Positions 8,901 to 17,634 of a stretch of 64,000 nt of DNA are shown here, piece by piece. The notes beneath the pieces are model-generated. The model ran no database searches. It was not told the DNA's origin and saw nothing but the letters and a program-made list of their open reading frames with translations. The DNA comes from Anderseniella sp. (GTDB lineage: Bacteria; Pseudomonadota; Alphaproteobacteria; Rhizobiales; Aestuariivirgaceae): NCBI GenBank assembly GCA_028289645.1, contig JANQOK010000023.1, forward strand, positions 186,001-250,000. Direction: 5' to 3'. Position numbers and translations under genes: made by a program. Positions within the stretch are counted from its first letter, which is position 1, and every line of letters begins with the position of its first letter.

Positions 8901-9884
8901 ATGTCGGTCAGCAGATATCTGGAACTGGTAAAGACGACCAAGCGATATGGTGAAACTACTGCGGTAGATGCCGTCAATCTGACCGTCCCTGAAAGCAAAT
9001 ACGTGTGCATTCTGGGGCCATCGGGCTGCGGAAAGTCGTCCCTTTTGCGCATGGTGGCCGGACACGAGGTGACCAGCGAAGGGGACATCATTCTTGCTGG
9101 CAGCAACATCACGAACCTGCCGCCTGCAAAGCGCGGTACCGCTATGATGTTTCAGAATTACGCCCTGTTTCCGCATTTGAGCGTGCGGGACAATGTGGCA
9201 TTCCCGCTGAAAATGCGGGGCATTGCAAAAATCCAGCGCCACAACGAGGCTGACCGGCTGCTTGAGCGAGTGCAACTTCTTCCCCTCGCTGCCAGAAAGC
9301 CAGATCAGCTGTCCGGTGGCCAGCAACAGCGCGTGGCGCTTGCCCGGGCGATGGTCACCAATCCACAGATTCTCCTGCTCGATGAGCCGTTGTCGGCTCT
9401 TGATCCGTTCCTGCGCATCAAAATCCGTGCGGAACTGAAACAGCTGCAGCGCGATCTCGGCATTGCCTTCCTCCATGTCACCCATAGCCAGGACGAGGCG
9501 CTCGCTCTGTCCGATCTGGTGGTGGTGATGAACGAAGGGCGTATCGAACAGGCCTCAACTGCGCACGATGTGTTCAACAAGCCAGCCAACGAGTTTGTTG
9601 CCCGGTTCATCGGCGGTCACAATGTCATTGAAACTGACAGCGCGAAGTTTGCTGTGCGAACAGACCGCGTCAGTCTCGGCAAGAAGAGTGCCGGAGCTCT
9701 ACCTGTCAACATTCGCCAAATCGAGTTCCTGGGGACCCGCGTCAGCATCACTGTAATCGGCGAAAGCGACCTGGAGTTCTCTGTTGAAGTGCCAGATCGA
9801 AGCTTCTTCAACCGCCCGTTCGAAATTGGAGCGTCCACTTTCCTGAGTTGGAAACCGGAAGACGCCCACCCTTTGGCGGCGTGA
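8901..9884 (+). CDS. Polyamine/PotA-type ABC importer ATPase
   Basis: This is the ATP-hydrolysing subunit of a spermidine/putrescine-like importer, 327 residues. Walker A GPSGCGKSS is at residues 39-47, followed by MMFQNYALFPHLSV (Q-loop), LSGGQQQRVALARAM (signature) and ILLLDEPLSALDP (Walker B). The C-terminal third fits the TOBE regulatory domain of PotA/PotG proteins. It is the first gene of a five-gene unit (ATPase, binding protein, two permeases, racemase-family enzyme), probably controlled by the divergent LysR protein. The substrate may be an amine or amino-acid derivative rather than a polyamine, given the racemase at the end. Confidence 0.9.
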   Translation: MSVSRYLELVKTTKRYGETTAVDAVNLTVPESKYVCILGPSGCGKSSLLRMVAGHEVTSEGDIILAGSNITNLPPAKRGTAMMFQNYALFPHLSVRDNVAFPLKMRGIAKIQRHNEADRLLERVQLLPLAARKPDQLSGGQQQRVALARAMVTNPQILLLDEPLSALDPFLRIKIRAELKQLQRDLGIAFLHVTHSQDEALALSDLVVVMNEGRIEQASTAHDVFNKPANEFVARFIGGHNVIETDSAKFAVRTDRVSLGKKSAGALPVNIRQIEFLGTRVSITVIGESDLEFSVEVPDRSFFNRPFEIGASTFLSWKPEDAHPLAA

Positions 9885-9928
9885 GGTTACTCCACCGCCG
9901 CAATCCCGCAACAGAGAGGTAAAATGAC

Positions 9929-11230
9929 ATGAGCAGGACCAGCAAAGAAAAAACGAACAGAGGATTATCGCGCCGTTCTGTGCTTAAGGGCGGCGCCGCG
10001 GCAACAGGTGCGGCCTTGGGTTCCGGTGCGATTGCCGGTTTCCCAACGATCTGGGCGCAGAACATCAAGAATGTGACCCTTCGCCAATTCGGTACAGGTG
10101 TTTCCAACCTCAATGAGGTTGCAGAAAAAGTGAAGAAAGATCTCGGCTTCACGCTGGAAATGACTGCACTGGATTCCGATGCGGTGACCCAGCGTGCCGC
10201 GACCCAGCCAAAATCCTTCGACATCGCCGACATTGAATACTGGATTTGCAAGAAGGTCTGGGGGGCCGGCAATCTGCAGGCGATGGACACATCCAAGATC
10301 AAGAACTACGACAAGATTGTTGGCATTTTCCGGGACGGCAAGCTGACCCCGGACTCAGTCATAGCCCAAGGCACTGCGCCGCATACCGTTGGCTTTGTAG
10401 AAGGCCCCGGAGGCAAGGAATTTGTCGACAACGAATCAGGTTGGATGACACTTATTCCAACCATCTACAATGCCGATACGCTGGGCATTCGCCCCGATTT
10501 GATCGGTCGCCCAATCTCGAGCTGGACCGAGCTGCTCAATCCCGAGTTCAAGGGCAAGGCGTCTATCCTGGACATTTCCTCGATCGGCATCATGGATGCG
10601 GCCATGGTCTGCGAAGCCATGGGCGAGATCAAGTATGGTGACAAGGGCAACATGACCAAGGAAGAGATCGACAAGACCATGGCGATCTTTACCGAGGCGA
10701 AGAAGAACGGCCAGTTCCGAGCCTTCTGGAAATCCTTCGATGAAAGCGTCAACCTGATGGCCTCAGGCGAAGTTGTGATCCAGTCCATGTGGTCGCCGGC
10801 AATTACGGCAGTGCGCTCAAAAGGCATCCCATGCGTTTATCAGCCATTGAAAGAAGGTTACCGCTCATGGGGTGGGGGCATCGGTCTGTCTGCCAATCTC
10901 TCCGGCCTGGAACTGGATGCAGCCTATGAATACATCAACTGGTATCTTGATGGCTGGGTTGGCGGTTTCCTGATGCGTCAGGGGTATTATTCTGCTGTGC
11001 CGGAAACCTCCAAGAAGTTCATGAGCGACGACGAATGGGGCTTCTGGTTTGAAGGCAAGGAAGCCAAGGGCGACATCACCGACCCGTTTGGGAAAGTGCT
11101 TGAGAAAGCCGGCGCGGTCCGCGATGGCGGTTCCTTCGAGGAGCGCATGGGCGCAGTTGCCTGCTGGAACGCAGTGATGGACGAGAACAAGTACATGGTT
11201 CGCAAGTGGAATGAGTTTATCGCCGCGTAG
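9929..11230 (+). CDS. Extracellular solute-binding protein (PotD-like), Tat-exported
   Basis: This is the periplasmic binding protein of the importer, 433 residues. The N-terminus has a clear twin-arginine signal, LSRRSVLKGGAAATGAALGS, with likely cleavage around residue 44 (IWAQ). The body resembles class-I/PotD-type binding proteins, with features such as FWKSFDESVNLMASGEVVIQS and AYEYINWYLDGWVGGFL. At 433 residues it is longer than typical PotD (about 350), closer to binding proteins annotated for other organic amines. The ligand is not predictable. Confidence 0.85.
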   Translation: MSRTSKEKTNRGLSRRSVLKGGAAATGAALGSGAIAGFPTIWAQNIKNVTLRQFGTGVSNLNEVAEKVKKDLGFTLEMTALDSDAVTQRAATQPKSFDIADIEYWICKKVWGAGNLQAMDTSKIKNYDKIVGIFRDGKLTPDSVIAQGTAPHTVGFVEGPGGKEFVDNESGWMTLIPTIYNADTLGIRPDLIGRPISSWTELLNPEFKGKASILDISSIGIMDAAMVCEAMGEIKYGDKGNMTKEEIDKTMAIFTEAKKNGQFRAFWKSFDESVNLMASGEVVIQSMWSPAITAVRSKGIPCVYQPLKEGYRSWGGGIGLSANLSGLELDAAYEYINWYLDGWVGGFLMRQGYYSAVPETSKKFMSDDEWGFWFEGKEAKGDITDPFGKVLEKAGAVRDGGSFEERMGAVACWNAVMDENKYMVRKWNEFIAA

Positions 11231-11241
11231 CCGAAAACATA

Positions 11242-12210
11242 ATGACAACCGACACTGGATCCGGGGCGGCAGCGTCCCGGATTGCTTTTGACCAGGGCGG
11301 AATCCCGACAACGTCAATGTCAGCACGGCCAACGAAAATCCGCAGAGTTGAGACGGCAGCCATGACTGCCCAACGCTTGAGTTGGTTGCTGGTGCTGCCA
11401 CTGACGCTGGTGCTTGCCCTGTTTCTGGTCCTGCCGCTCTTGACAATCGTGGTCGTCAGCTTCTGGGACTATAATGAGTGGTCGTTTTTTCCGGCCTTCA
11501 TTTTAGGCAATTATGAATATGTGCTCACCTCCAACGTGACCTGGGCAACCTACCTGAAAACCCTAAAATTCACCCTGCTGACCTGGGGTTTTTGCACGGT
11601 GATCGGATTCACGGTTGCGTATTTTCTTGCCTTTCATGTCCGCAGCCTGACCTGGCAGATCGCGCTCTTCATGCTCTGCACCATCCCGTTCTGGACTTCC
11701 AACATCATCCGGATGATTTCCTGGATTCCGTTTCTGGGGCGCAACGGCATTGCCAACTCGATGCTGCTGGACATGGGGGTGATTGATGCGCCCTTGGAAT
11801 GGCTGCTGTTTTCCGACTTTGCCGTCGTGCTCGCCTTCATCCATCTCTACGCCCTGTTCATGGTGGTGCCGATATTCAACACCATGATGCGTATTGACAA
11901 ATCGCTGATTGAAGCAGCGCGCGATGGTGGGGCGTCAGGCTTTCAAGTCCTCACAAATGTCATTCTGCCGCTCACCAAACCCGGCGTCATGATCGGCTCG
12001 ATCTTTGTTGTCACCCTTGTGATGGGCGACTTCATCACGGTGCGTTTCATGTCTGGGGGCCAAAGCGCGTCAGTCGGCAGGATCATATCCAATGAGATCG
12101 CGCTGCTCCAATATCCGGCGGCTGCCGCAAATGCTGTTGTTCTGCTTGCTGCGGTAATCCTGATGATTGCGATCATGCTGCGGTTTGTTGACATACGGAA
12201 GGAGCTGTAG
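11242..12210 (+). CDS. ABC importer permease (PotB-like)
   Basis: This is an inner-membrane permease of 322 residues with six predicted helices in the binding-protein-dependent fold. The coupling (EAA) loop reads IEAARDGGASGFQVLTNVILPLTKPG (about residues 212-237). A hydrophilic N-terminal extension of about 45 residues precedes the first helix, so a start further downstream (for example the Met at residue 41) is possible. It follows the binding protein by 11 nt. Confidence 0.87.
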   Translation: MTTDTGSGAAASRIAFDQGGIPTTSMSARPTKIRRVETAAMTAQRLSWLLVLPLTLVLALFLVLPLLTIVVVSFWDYNEWSFFPAFILGNYEYVLTSNVTWATYLKTLKFTLLTWGFCTVIGFTVAYFLAFHVRSLTWQIALFMLCTIPFWTSNIIRMISWIPFLGRNGIANSMLLDMGVIDAPLEWLLFSDFAVVLAFIHLYALFMVVPIFNTMMRIDKSLIEAARDGGASGFQVLTNVILPLTKPGVMIGSIFVVTLVMGDFITVRFMSGGQSASVGRIISNEIALLQYPAAAANAVVLLAAVILMIAIMLRFVDIRKEL

Positions 12211-13050
12211 ATGGAACCACGCTCGCGATCGTTCTACTTGCTCGCCGCATTTTTTGGCTGCTTCGTCCTGTTTCTCTATGGGCCGATCATCACCATCGGC
12301 ATTCTTTCCTTCCAAGGGCCCGGCGGCGGCCTCACCTTTCCGATGAACGGGGTGTCGTTGCACTGGTTTTACAATCTGTTTGAACAACAGGCAGTCGGGG
12401 ATTTTTGGGGATCGTTCCGCCGCTCGCTTATCCTTGGTTTGATGGTCATGGTTACCACGGTAGCCCTGTCGATGATGGGCGGACTGGCGTTCCGCAACCG
12501 GTTTGCGGGCGCCAACCTGCTTTTCTATCTGGTGATTTCGAGTCTGGTGATCCCTTCGATCCTGATCTCGCTGGGAGTCGGCCTGATCTTCAACATTGTC
12601 GACTGGGAGGTGCACTGGTCTACTTCCGGTTTCGGGGCCCAGCTGACCTGGACGCTGCCGTTTGGCATTCTGATCATGTTCGCCGTCTTCAACCGGTTCG
12701 ACAAAGCCTATGAGGAGGCAGCACGGGACCTGGGAGCCAGCTGGTGGCAAACCATCCGCCATGTGGTTCTGCCGATTATCGCCCCCAGCCTGATCGGCGT
12801 TGCTCTGTTTGGCTTTACGCTTTCCTATGACGAGTTCGCACGCACACTGCTGACATCGGGATCGCGCAACACATTGCCGCTCGAAATTTTCGGCATGACC
12901 ACCAATGTCACCACGCCGGTTCTGTATGCGCTTGGAACACTAACGACAGTATTCTCGCTGTTGATCATTCTGACGTTTCTGTGTGTCGCCTACTGGCTGC
13001 GCAGGCGCAGCCAGCGCCATGGCAGCGATGCCGGGCAAGGCATGATCTGA
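12211..13050 (+). CDS. ABC importer permease (PotC-like)
   Basis: This is the second permease of the importer, 279 residues with six helices. The EAA loop is YEEAARDLGASWWQTIRHVVLPIIAPSLIG (about residues 168-197), closely matching PotC/PotI proteins. The ATG follows the previous stop without a gap, which indicates translational coupling. Confidence 0.88.
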   Translation: MEPRSRSFYLLAAFFGCFVLFLYGPIITIGILSFQGPGGGLTFPMNGVSLHWFYNLFEQQAVGDFWGSFRRSLILGLMVMVTTVALSMMGGLAFRNRFAGANLLFYLVISSLVIPSILISLGVGLIFNIVDWEVHWSTSGFGAQLTWTLPFGILIMFAVFNRFDKAYEEAARDLGASWWQTIRHVVLPIIAPSLIGVALFGFTLSYDEFARTLLTSGSRNTLPLEIFGMTTNVTTPVLYALGTLTTVFSLLIILTFLCVAYWLRRRSQRHGSDAGQGMI

Positions 13051-13070
13051 AGCGGGGTGTCAGACAGAAA

Positions 13071-13754
13071 ATGAAAATCCTGGTCATCAACCCCAACAGC
13101 ACGGCTTCCATGACAGAATTGATCGGCGAGGAAGCGCGCAGCGTTGCAACCGGCGGCACAGACATCGTCGCCGTGAACCCGGTGAACAGCCCGCCTGCCA
13201 TACAGGGGCCGGCAGATGGAAAGGCGGCCCTGCCACATCTCATGGAGGTGTTTGACCATGAATTGGCCACGGCTGACTTCGATGCGGTGATTGTCGCGTG
13301 CTTTGACGATACGGGTCTGTGGCAACTGAAGGCGAGGGCGGCCATCCCGGTCATCGGGATCGGTGAGGCAGGGTTTCACGCCGCCATGCTAGCTGGTGAA
13401 CGCTTCAGCGTTGTCACAACCCTGCCGGTGTCTGTGCCGGTAATCGAGCAGAACATTGCCGATCAAGGCATGAGTACACGCTGCGTAAAGGTGCGGGCGA
13501 CCGAGATTCCGGTGCTGGGACTGGAGATCGATCCTGACGGTTCAGTTGCCCGCATCTCGCAGGAAATCGAGGCAGCACTCATAGAAGACAAGTGCAACGC
13601 GATTGTGCTCGGTTGTGCCGGCATGGCGGACATCTCCGGAGCTTTACAGGCCAAGTTTGAAGTGCCGATCATTGATGGCGTAAAGATCGCGGTTGGCTTT
13701 TGCGAGACGCTCCACAAGGCGCGGGTGTTTTCGCGGGCGGTCAGCACGGCCTGA
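13071..13754 (+). CDS. Asp/Glu/hydantoin racemase-family protein
   Basis: The 227-residue protein has the family opening MKILVINPNSTASMT and the two cysteines expected of the cofactor-independent two-base mechanism, in VIVACFDDTG (about residue 80) and VLGCAGMADI (about 184). Members racemise hydantoins, allantoin or acidic amino acids, or cleave maleate-like substrates. The ATG at 13071 is chosen because an upstream in-frame extension overlaps the permease gene. It is the last gene of the importer unit, so the imported compound or its breakdown product is probably the substrate; this is inferred. Confidence 0.82.
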   Translation: MKILVINPNSTASMTELIGEEARSVATGGTDIVAVNPVNSPPAIQGPADGKAALPHLMEVFDHELATADFDAVIVACFDDTGLWQLKARAAIPVIGIGEAGFHAAMLAGERFSVVTTLPVSVPVIEQNIADQGMSTRCVKVRATEIPVLGLEIDPDGSVARISQEIEAALIEDKCNAIVLGCAGMADISGALQAKFEVPIIDGVKIAVGFCETLHKARVFSRAVSTA

Positions 13755-13796
13755 TGGCGTTTGTCCAGGCCTTGGGACATGTTCAATTTCGCACAA

Positions 13797-13832
13797 ACAG
13801 CAAGCGTTCAAGCGGATCAGGGAACTGGTCCG
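13797..13832 (+). repeat. 36-nt hairpin repeat, copy 2
   Basis: This is the same-orientation copy of 7736-7771 with three mismatches. The 8-bp stem (13813-13820 with 13825-13832) and the GGAA loop are conserved, but the T-run is replaced by TGGTTCGG, so terminator strength is doubtful. It lies 42 nt after the racemase gene and 29 nt before the end of the convergent DUF1194 gene. Confidence 0.8.
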
Positions 13833-13861
13833 TGGTTCGGTTGTCGGTGCAATCTCATTGC

Positions 13862-14650
13862 TTAACGAACAGACACCGGGCCGAACCGGTGTGTCTCTCC
13901 GGTATAAGCGTTGATGGTGGCGCTGGAATTGGGGGTGCCGGCCACTGGCGTTGAGCCGATTTCGCGGGCCAGCTTGTCACGGATCGCCCGGGCGAAATCG
14001 TTGTAATCGCGTGCAGCCAGCACGAATGCGCCGGGGCCGCCAATCAACTGATCGCGAAAGTACTCCTTGAGATCGGCCACCTCGTTGAGGATCGCCAGCC
14101 CGTTGATGGTTACGTCGTTCTGCAGCACAAATGCCCGGGCCTGCTTCAGCGGGACGCCATCGTTTGAGCGACCGTCTCCGGAAAGGTCGATCACGCGCCG
14201 CAGGCCGCTATAGGGGTTCGTGTTGAGTTCGCCCAATGCAAACACCAGCGCATTGCCGATTGCTGTCTGGCCGGTTGGAAGTATTCTGGCGACCGATTTG
14301 ATCTGGTTTGCAAACTGCTGTGCATCGTTCTCGTCATGCAGGTGCATCCATTCAACGGACTTGAACTGGTGGGCCCGTTGCGCCCACTGAACCACGCATA
14401 CGGCTATGCCGCCGGATGCACGGATGGCATCGAGAACCGCCGGGCTCCTGAACGCAGCTGCAAGGCCATCGATCTGAAAGCGATACTCGCGCGCGCTCAC
14501 GCTTGCGGACACATCGATCAACAAAACCAGTTCAAGGGCGACTGTTTGACGCTCCTGTGCCGAAGCCGGAGCCGCACCCTTTAGCATCGACAAAGCCATG
14601 AAGAGCGCACCCATAAGCGGTCTCAATCTGACTCTTCGACCAACAGGCAT
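13862..14650 (-). CDS. DUF1194 exported von Willebrand factor A-like protein
   Basis: The 262-residue protein has a basic, hydrophobic export signal ending at about residue 31 (PASAQ). It then has a VWA-like opening, LELVLLIDVSASVSAREYRFQIDG, whose DxSxS pattern suits a metal-ion-dependent adhesion site. A later segment, RRVIDLSGDGRSNDG, is typical of DUF1194. It is probably periplasmic. The family has no established function. It lies 74 nt downstream of a LuxR-type gene on the same strand, so co-transcription is likely. Confidence 0.85.
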   Translation of the reverse strand: MPVGRRVRLRPLMGALFMALSMLKGAAPASAQERQTVALELVLLIDVSASVSAREYRFQIDGLAAAFRSPAVLDAIRASGGIAVCVVQWAQRAHQFKSVEWMHLHDENDAQQFANQIKSVARILPTGQTAIGNALVFALGELNTNPYSGLRRVIDLSGDGRSNDGVPLKQARAFVLQNDVTINGLAILNEVADLKEYFRDQLIGGPGAFVLAARDYNDFARAIRDKLAREIGSTPVAGTPNSSATINAYTGETHRFGPVSVR

Positions 14651-14724
14651 AGGCGACTTTACTCAGACAGTCGCCGCATTGCCAGACTTGCGCGCCACAA
14701 GTTCGAGTAGCGATCTCGCCACAA

Positions 14725-15264
14725 TCAGGTGTTGTTGCTTTCCGGGGCCTCCAGCATATCCTCGAAAAACCAGGCAGCCAGTTCGTTGCGGCTCGACACG
14801 CCGGCCTTTCGGTACACACTGGACGCTTGTTGACGTACTGTTTTCTCGCGGGTGTCCCGCAGTTCAGCGATCTCTCGAAACGACAGCCCCTTCAACAGCA
14901 TGATCACGATACCCTGCTCACTTGCCGTCAGGTGCCAGGCATCAAACTGCTTTTGCATGACGGCGCGGTACTGGCTGGCGACGACCTGGGACTGAGTGTC
15001 GAGCCGGGCAAGGTGACCGCGCGCCTTTGCCAGTTGCCCACGCAGTTCGCCGAGCGCCCGTTGCTGAGCGAAGTATTCGAAAACGAACAATGCCAGCACG
15101 ATTGCGCTGAGGGCGAACCTGAACAGATCGTCAGCCATTGAACCAAGTGTTTCGCCAGCTCCGAATTCGTAGATAATTTCGGCCGCGCTGGTGGCAAAGA
15201 CAAACAGCACGAAAACGGCAAACACTGTTCGCCGGTACGGAATTTGTCCAATTGCTTCGAACAT
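14725..15264 (-). CDS. Membrane-anchored LuxR/FixJ-type HTH regulator
   Basis: The 179-residue protein has two transmembrane helices near residues 12-60, then a coiled-coil stretch (QQRALGELRGQLAKARGHLARLDTQ region). A C-terminal LuxR-type helix-turn-helix follows (LTASEQGIVIMLLKGLSFREIAELRDTREKTVRQQASSVYRKAGV). The ATG at 15264 is chosen over a start at 15321 because GAGGAA lies just upstream. No receiver or ligand domain is visible, so signal input would come through the membrane part or partners. It precedes the DUF1194 gene and is divergent from the multicopper oxidase at 15479. Confidence 0.82.
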   Translation of the reverse strand: MFEAIGQIPYRRTVFAVFVLFVFATSAAEIIYEFGAGETLGSMADDLFRFALSAIVLALFVFEYFAQQRALGELRGQLAKARGHLARLDTQSQVVASQYRAVMQKQFDAWHLTASEQGIVIMLLKGLSFREIAELRDTREKTVRQQASSVYRKAGVSSRNELAAWFFEDMLEAPESNNT

Positions 15265-15478
15265 GGCGTTTTCCTCAATCCAGCTTGTTCTCAAGACGTC
15301 AATATATAGTCGACCGGGCACAAATTGACCTAATGCCGGATACGCCAGCTACTCGATCCGGCATTGGTCCGATGGATTTTCCGGCCCAGGCCAGTTAACC
15401 ACTGTTGTCACCACCTCGACGGTCCGGACCGTCATGCAGGCATCTGATTTCAATTGATCTTTCGACCGGAGAACTATT

Positions 15479-16966
15479 ATGACGTTTGCCCTTTCTCGGC
15501 GACGGTTTGTTGCTGGCAGCGCGGCGCTCTTGAGCGCCGGGTGTGTCAGGCCGGCCTGGTCAACAGGCTCGCCGGCCAGTCTGCCGATACCAGCGCTTGT
15601 TGATGGAATCAACGGTGAGCCGGTCGACCTTAAAATTCGCAGCGGGCAATGGTCCTTCAAGCCTGGTGTCACGACACCGACCCTGGGGCTCAGCCAGGAC
15701 TATCTTGGACCGACGATCCGAACCCGGCGGAACAGCGAACTCAACCTGCATTACCACAACACTCTGAGTGAAGGCGTTGCCATTCACGGTCACGGCCTGC
15801 ATGTTCCAGGCGAGGTCGACGGCGGGCCGCAGCTGGAAATCGCACCGGGATGCCAATGGCAACCCTCATTGTCGATCGTGCAGCCGGCAGCCACCTGCTG
15901 GTATCACTCCCACACGCACGGCAAGTCCGGCGAACAGGTCTATCGTGGGTTAGCCGGTATGATCATCATTGACGACGAGGTCAGCGATGCAGTGGAGCTT
16001 CCCCGCCAATATGGCATTGATGACTTGCCGGTCATCATTCAGGATCGGACCTTCGACGCTCAAGGACGGCTGGTGTATTCGCTCGATGAAGCCGGCGAAG
16101 ACGGCTGGCTTGGCGAAACCGTGGTCATCAACGGTGCAATTTCACCAGTTGCCAGAGTTCCGGCGGGAAAAGTGCGGCTGCGGCTGCTGAACGGTGCCAA
16201 TGCGCGCTTCTACATCGTTGCGTTTTCCGATAACCGGCCGTTCTACAAGATTGCCAGTGACGGGGGGCTGCTGACGGCTCCGGTGCGACTGACGACAATG
16301 GAAATGTCACCAGGCGAACGCTGCGAAATTGTTGTCGATCTGACGGACGGCAAGTCTGCCGAACTTCTGACTCTGTTCGAAGATGAGTTTGATGAGGATG
16401 ACAATGGCATTGTCAGGAACTTGCTGGACCGGCTGGTTCGATCAGACAAACCTGTGCCACAACCGTCCCTGACCCTTGCAGTCGACAGCACCCTGCCGGC
16501 GCATACCGTACCTCTACCCGACAAGCTGGCGACCATCGTGCGCCCCAAGGAAACCGAGATATTGCGCACACGCGACTTTATACTCGACATGCAGGATGGC
16601 GGCGGTGGCAGCCATGGGGGCCACGCCGCGATGGATATGACGATCAATGGTGCGGCGATGGACATGAACGTCATCAACGAGCGGGTCAGACGTGGTGAGT
16701 GGGAACGTTGGCGCATCCGCTCCAACCAGGGTGCGCACCCGTTTCATGTGCACGGGTGTTCCTTCCTGATCGATCAGATGGAAGGCGCGGCTGCGCCGCC
16801 GGATCAGCAAGGCTGGAAAGATACAGTGGTTCTGGATGACGACGACTGGTCTGAAATTGTCGTGCGGTTTGATCATCCCGCGACCGAGCAGCACCCCTAC
16901 ATGTATCACTGCCACATCCTGGAACATGAAGACCGTGGCATGATGGGACAGTTCACGGTGAGCTGA
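15479..16966 (+). CDS. Multicopper oxidase (CueO/SufI-like), Tat signal
   Basis: The 495-residue periplasmic oxidase has a twin-arginine signal (LSRRRFVAGSAALLSAG). All four copper-ligand blocks are intact: HGHGLHVPG, WYHSHTHGKSGEQ, HPFHVHG and YHCHILEHEDRGMM. The type-1 copper Met is present. A His/Met-rich stretch (SHGGHAAMDMTINGAAMDMN, about residues 378-397) resembles the Met-rich segment of CueO copper oxidases, suggesting Cu(I) oxidation and copper tolerance. An SAGC before the mature part is not a canonical lipobox. Its neighbours are the divergent membrane LuxR gene and a convergent GFA gene. Confidence 0.92.
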   Translation: MTFALSRRRFVAGSAALLSAGCVRPAWSTGSPASLPIPALVDGINGEPVDLKIRSGQWSFKPGVTTPTLGLSQDYLGPTIRTRRNSELNLHYHNTLSEGVAIHGHGLHVPGEVDGGPQLEIAPGCQWQPSLSIVQPAATCWYHSHTHGKSGEQVYRGLAGMIIIDDEVSDAVELPRQYGIDDLPVIIQDRTFDAQGRLVYSLDEAGEDGWLGETVVINGAISPVARVPAGKVRLRLLNGANARFYIVAFSDNRPFYKIASDGGLLTAPVRLTTMEMSPGERCEIVVDLTDGKSAELLTLFEDEFDEDDNGIVRNLLDRLVRSDKPVPQPSLTLAVDSTLPAHTVPLPDKLATIVRPKETEILRTRDFILDMQDGGGGSHGGHAAMDMTINGAAMDMNVINERVRRGEWERWRIRSNQGAHPFHVHGCSFLIDQMEGAAAPPDQQGWKDTVVLDDDDWSEIVVRFDHPATEQHPYMYHCHILEHEDRGMMGQFTVS

Positions 16967-16989
16967 TGGCGGGTCCATAGGTGCTATGT

Positions 16990-17442
16990 TTACTCGGCCT
17001 CGCGCCGGAACCGGGCTACCAGATGGTCGAATGTATCCGGTTCGGTATCATGGCAATCTGCATCACCGATTAGGTGTAAGACCCAGGGCTGCGCGCTTCT
17101 GGTCCAGATGTGCGCAATTGGCGTTATCTCGCGGATCTTGTCCAGCGACCCTCCTTTCACACTGAGGGTATCCGACTGGTCCGGGAAAGCATGATAGATG
17201 CGCGTGCCGCAATCGCGGCACAGCGTGCAGAGTTTTTCGTTTCCGCTTTCGGCCATGGTTCTCCAGGACAGCAAGGTGCCGGAGGTTAGCGTGAATGCGC
17301 TGGCCGGAAACCAGAGCGACATGCCAAAGGCGCTGCTCGACTGCCGCTGGCAGTCGGTGCAGTGACAGCAATAGGCAACAATCGGATTGCTATCTATGTC
17401 GTATCGGATTGCACCGCATTGGCAGCCGCCTGAAAAAGTCAT
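16990..17442 (-). CDS. GFA-family zinc protein
   Basis: The 150-residue protein belongs to the GFA (glutathione-dependent formaldehyde-activating enzyme/centromere protein V) family. The zinc ligands CQCG, CCHCTDC and CTLCRDCG are present at the expected spacing. The ATG at 17442 is preferred to 17505 because the family start MTFSGGCQCGAIRYD follows, with AAGGAA about 10 nt upstream. Members bind two zinc ions; the original glutathione-formaldehyde role is not proven for most. It is convergent with the multicopper oxidase, 23 nt apart. Confidence 0.87.
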   Translation of the reverse strand: MTFSGGCQCGAIRYDIDSNPIVAYCCHCTDCQRQSSSAFGMSLWFPASAFTLTSGTLLSWRTMAESGNEKLCTLCRDCGTRIYHAFPDQSDTLSVKGGSLDKIREITPIAHIWTRSAQPWVLHLIGDADCHDTEPDTFDHLVARFRREAE

Positions 17443-17634
17443 CGTCTTAGCATTCCTTATGTCAAAACCCAGGTTCTCTGTTCCTGGAGCCAGTCTAGCG
17501 TCCAATGTAAGCTATTGGGAAAAACCCAAAGGCAGCTAAGGGCGCTTTGCCACCATAAGGTCTGGTCATCAGTGTCTTGTGGCGTAGTCCCAATAGTGCG
17601 ATTGAATTTGATCATCCGCAGGCTGGGTGTCGTC

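Noticed and set aside
13693-13954. Short frames reading through the second hairpin repeat
   Set aside because: They share peptide text with frames at copy 1 only because the DNA repeat is translated; no start signal or codon bias supports them.
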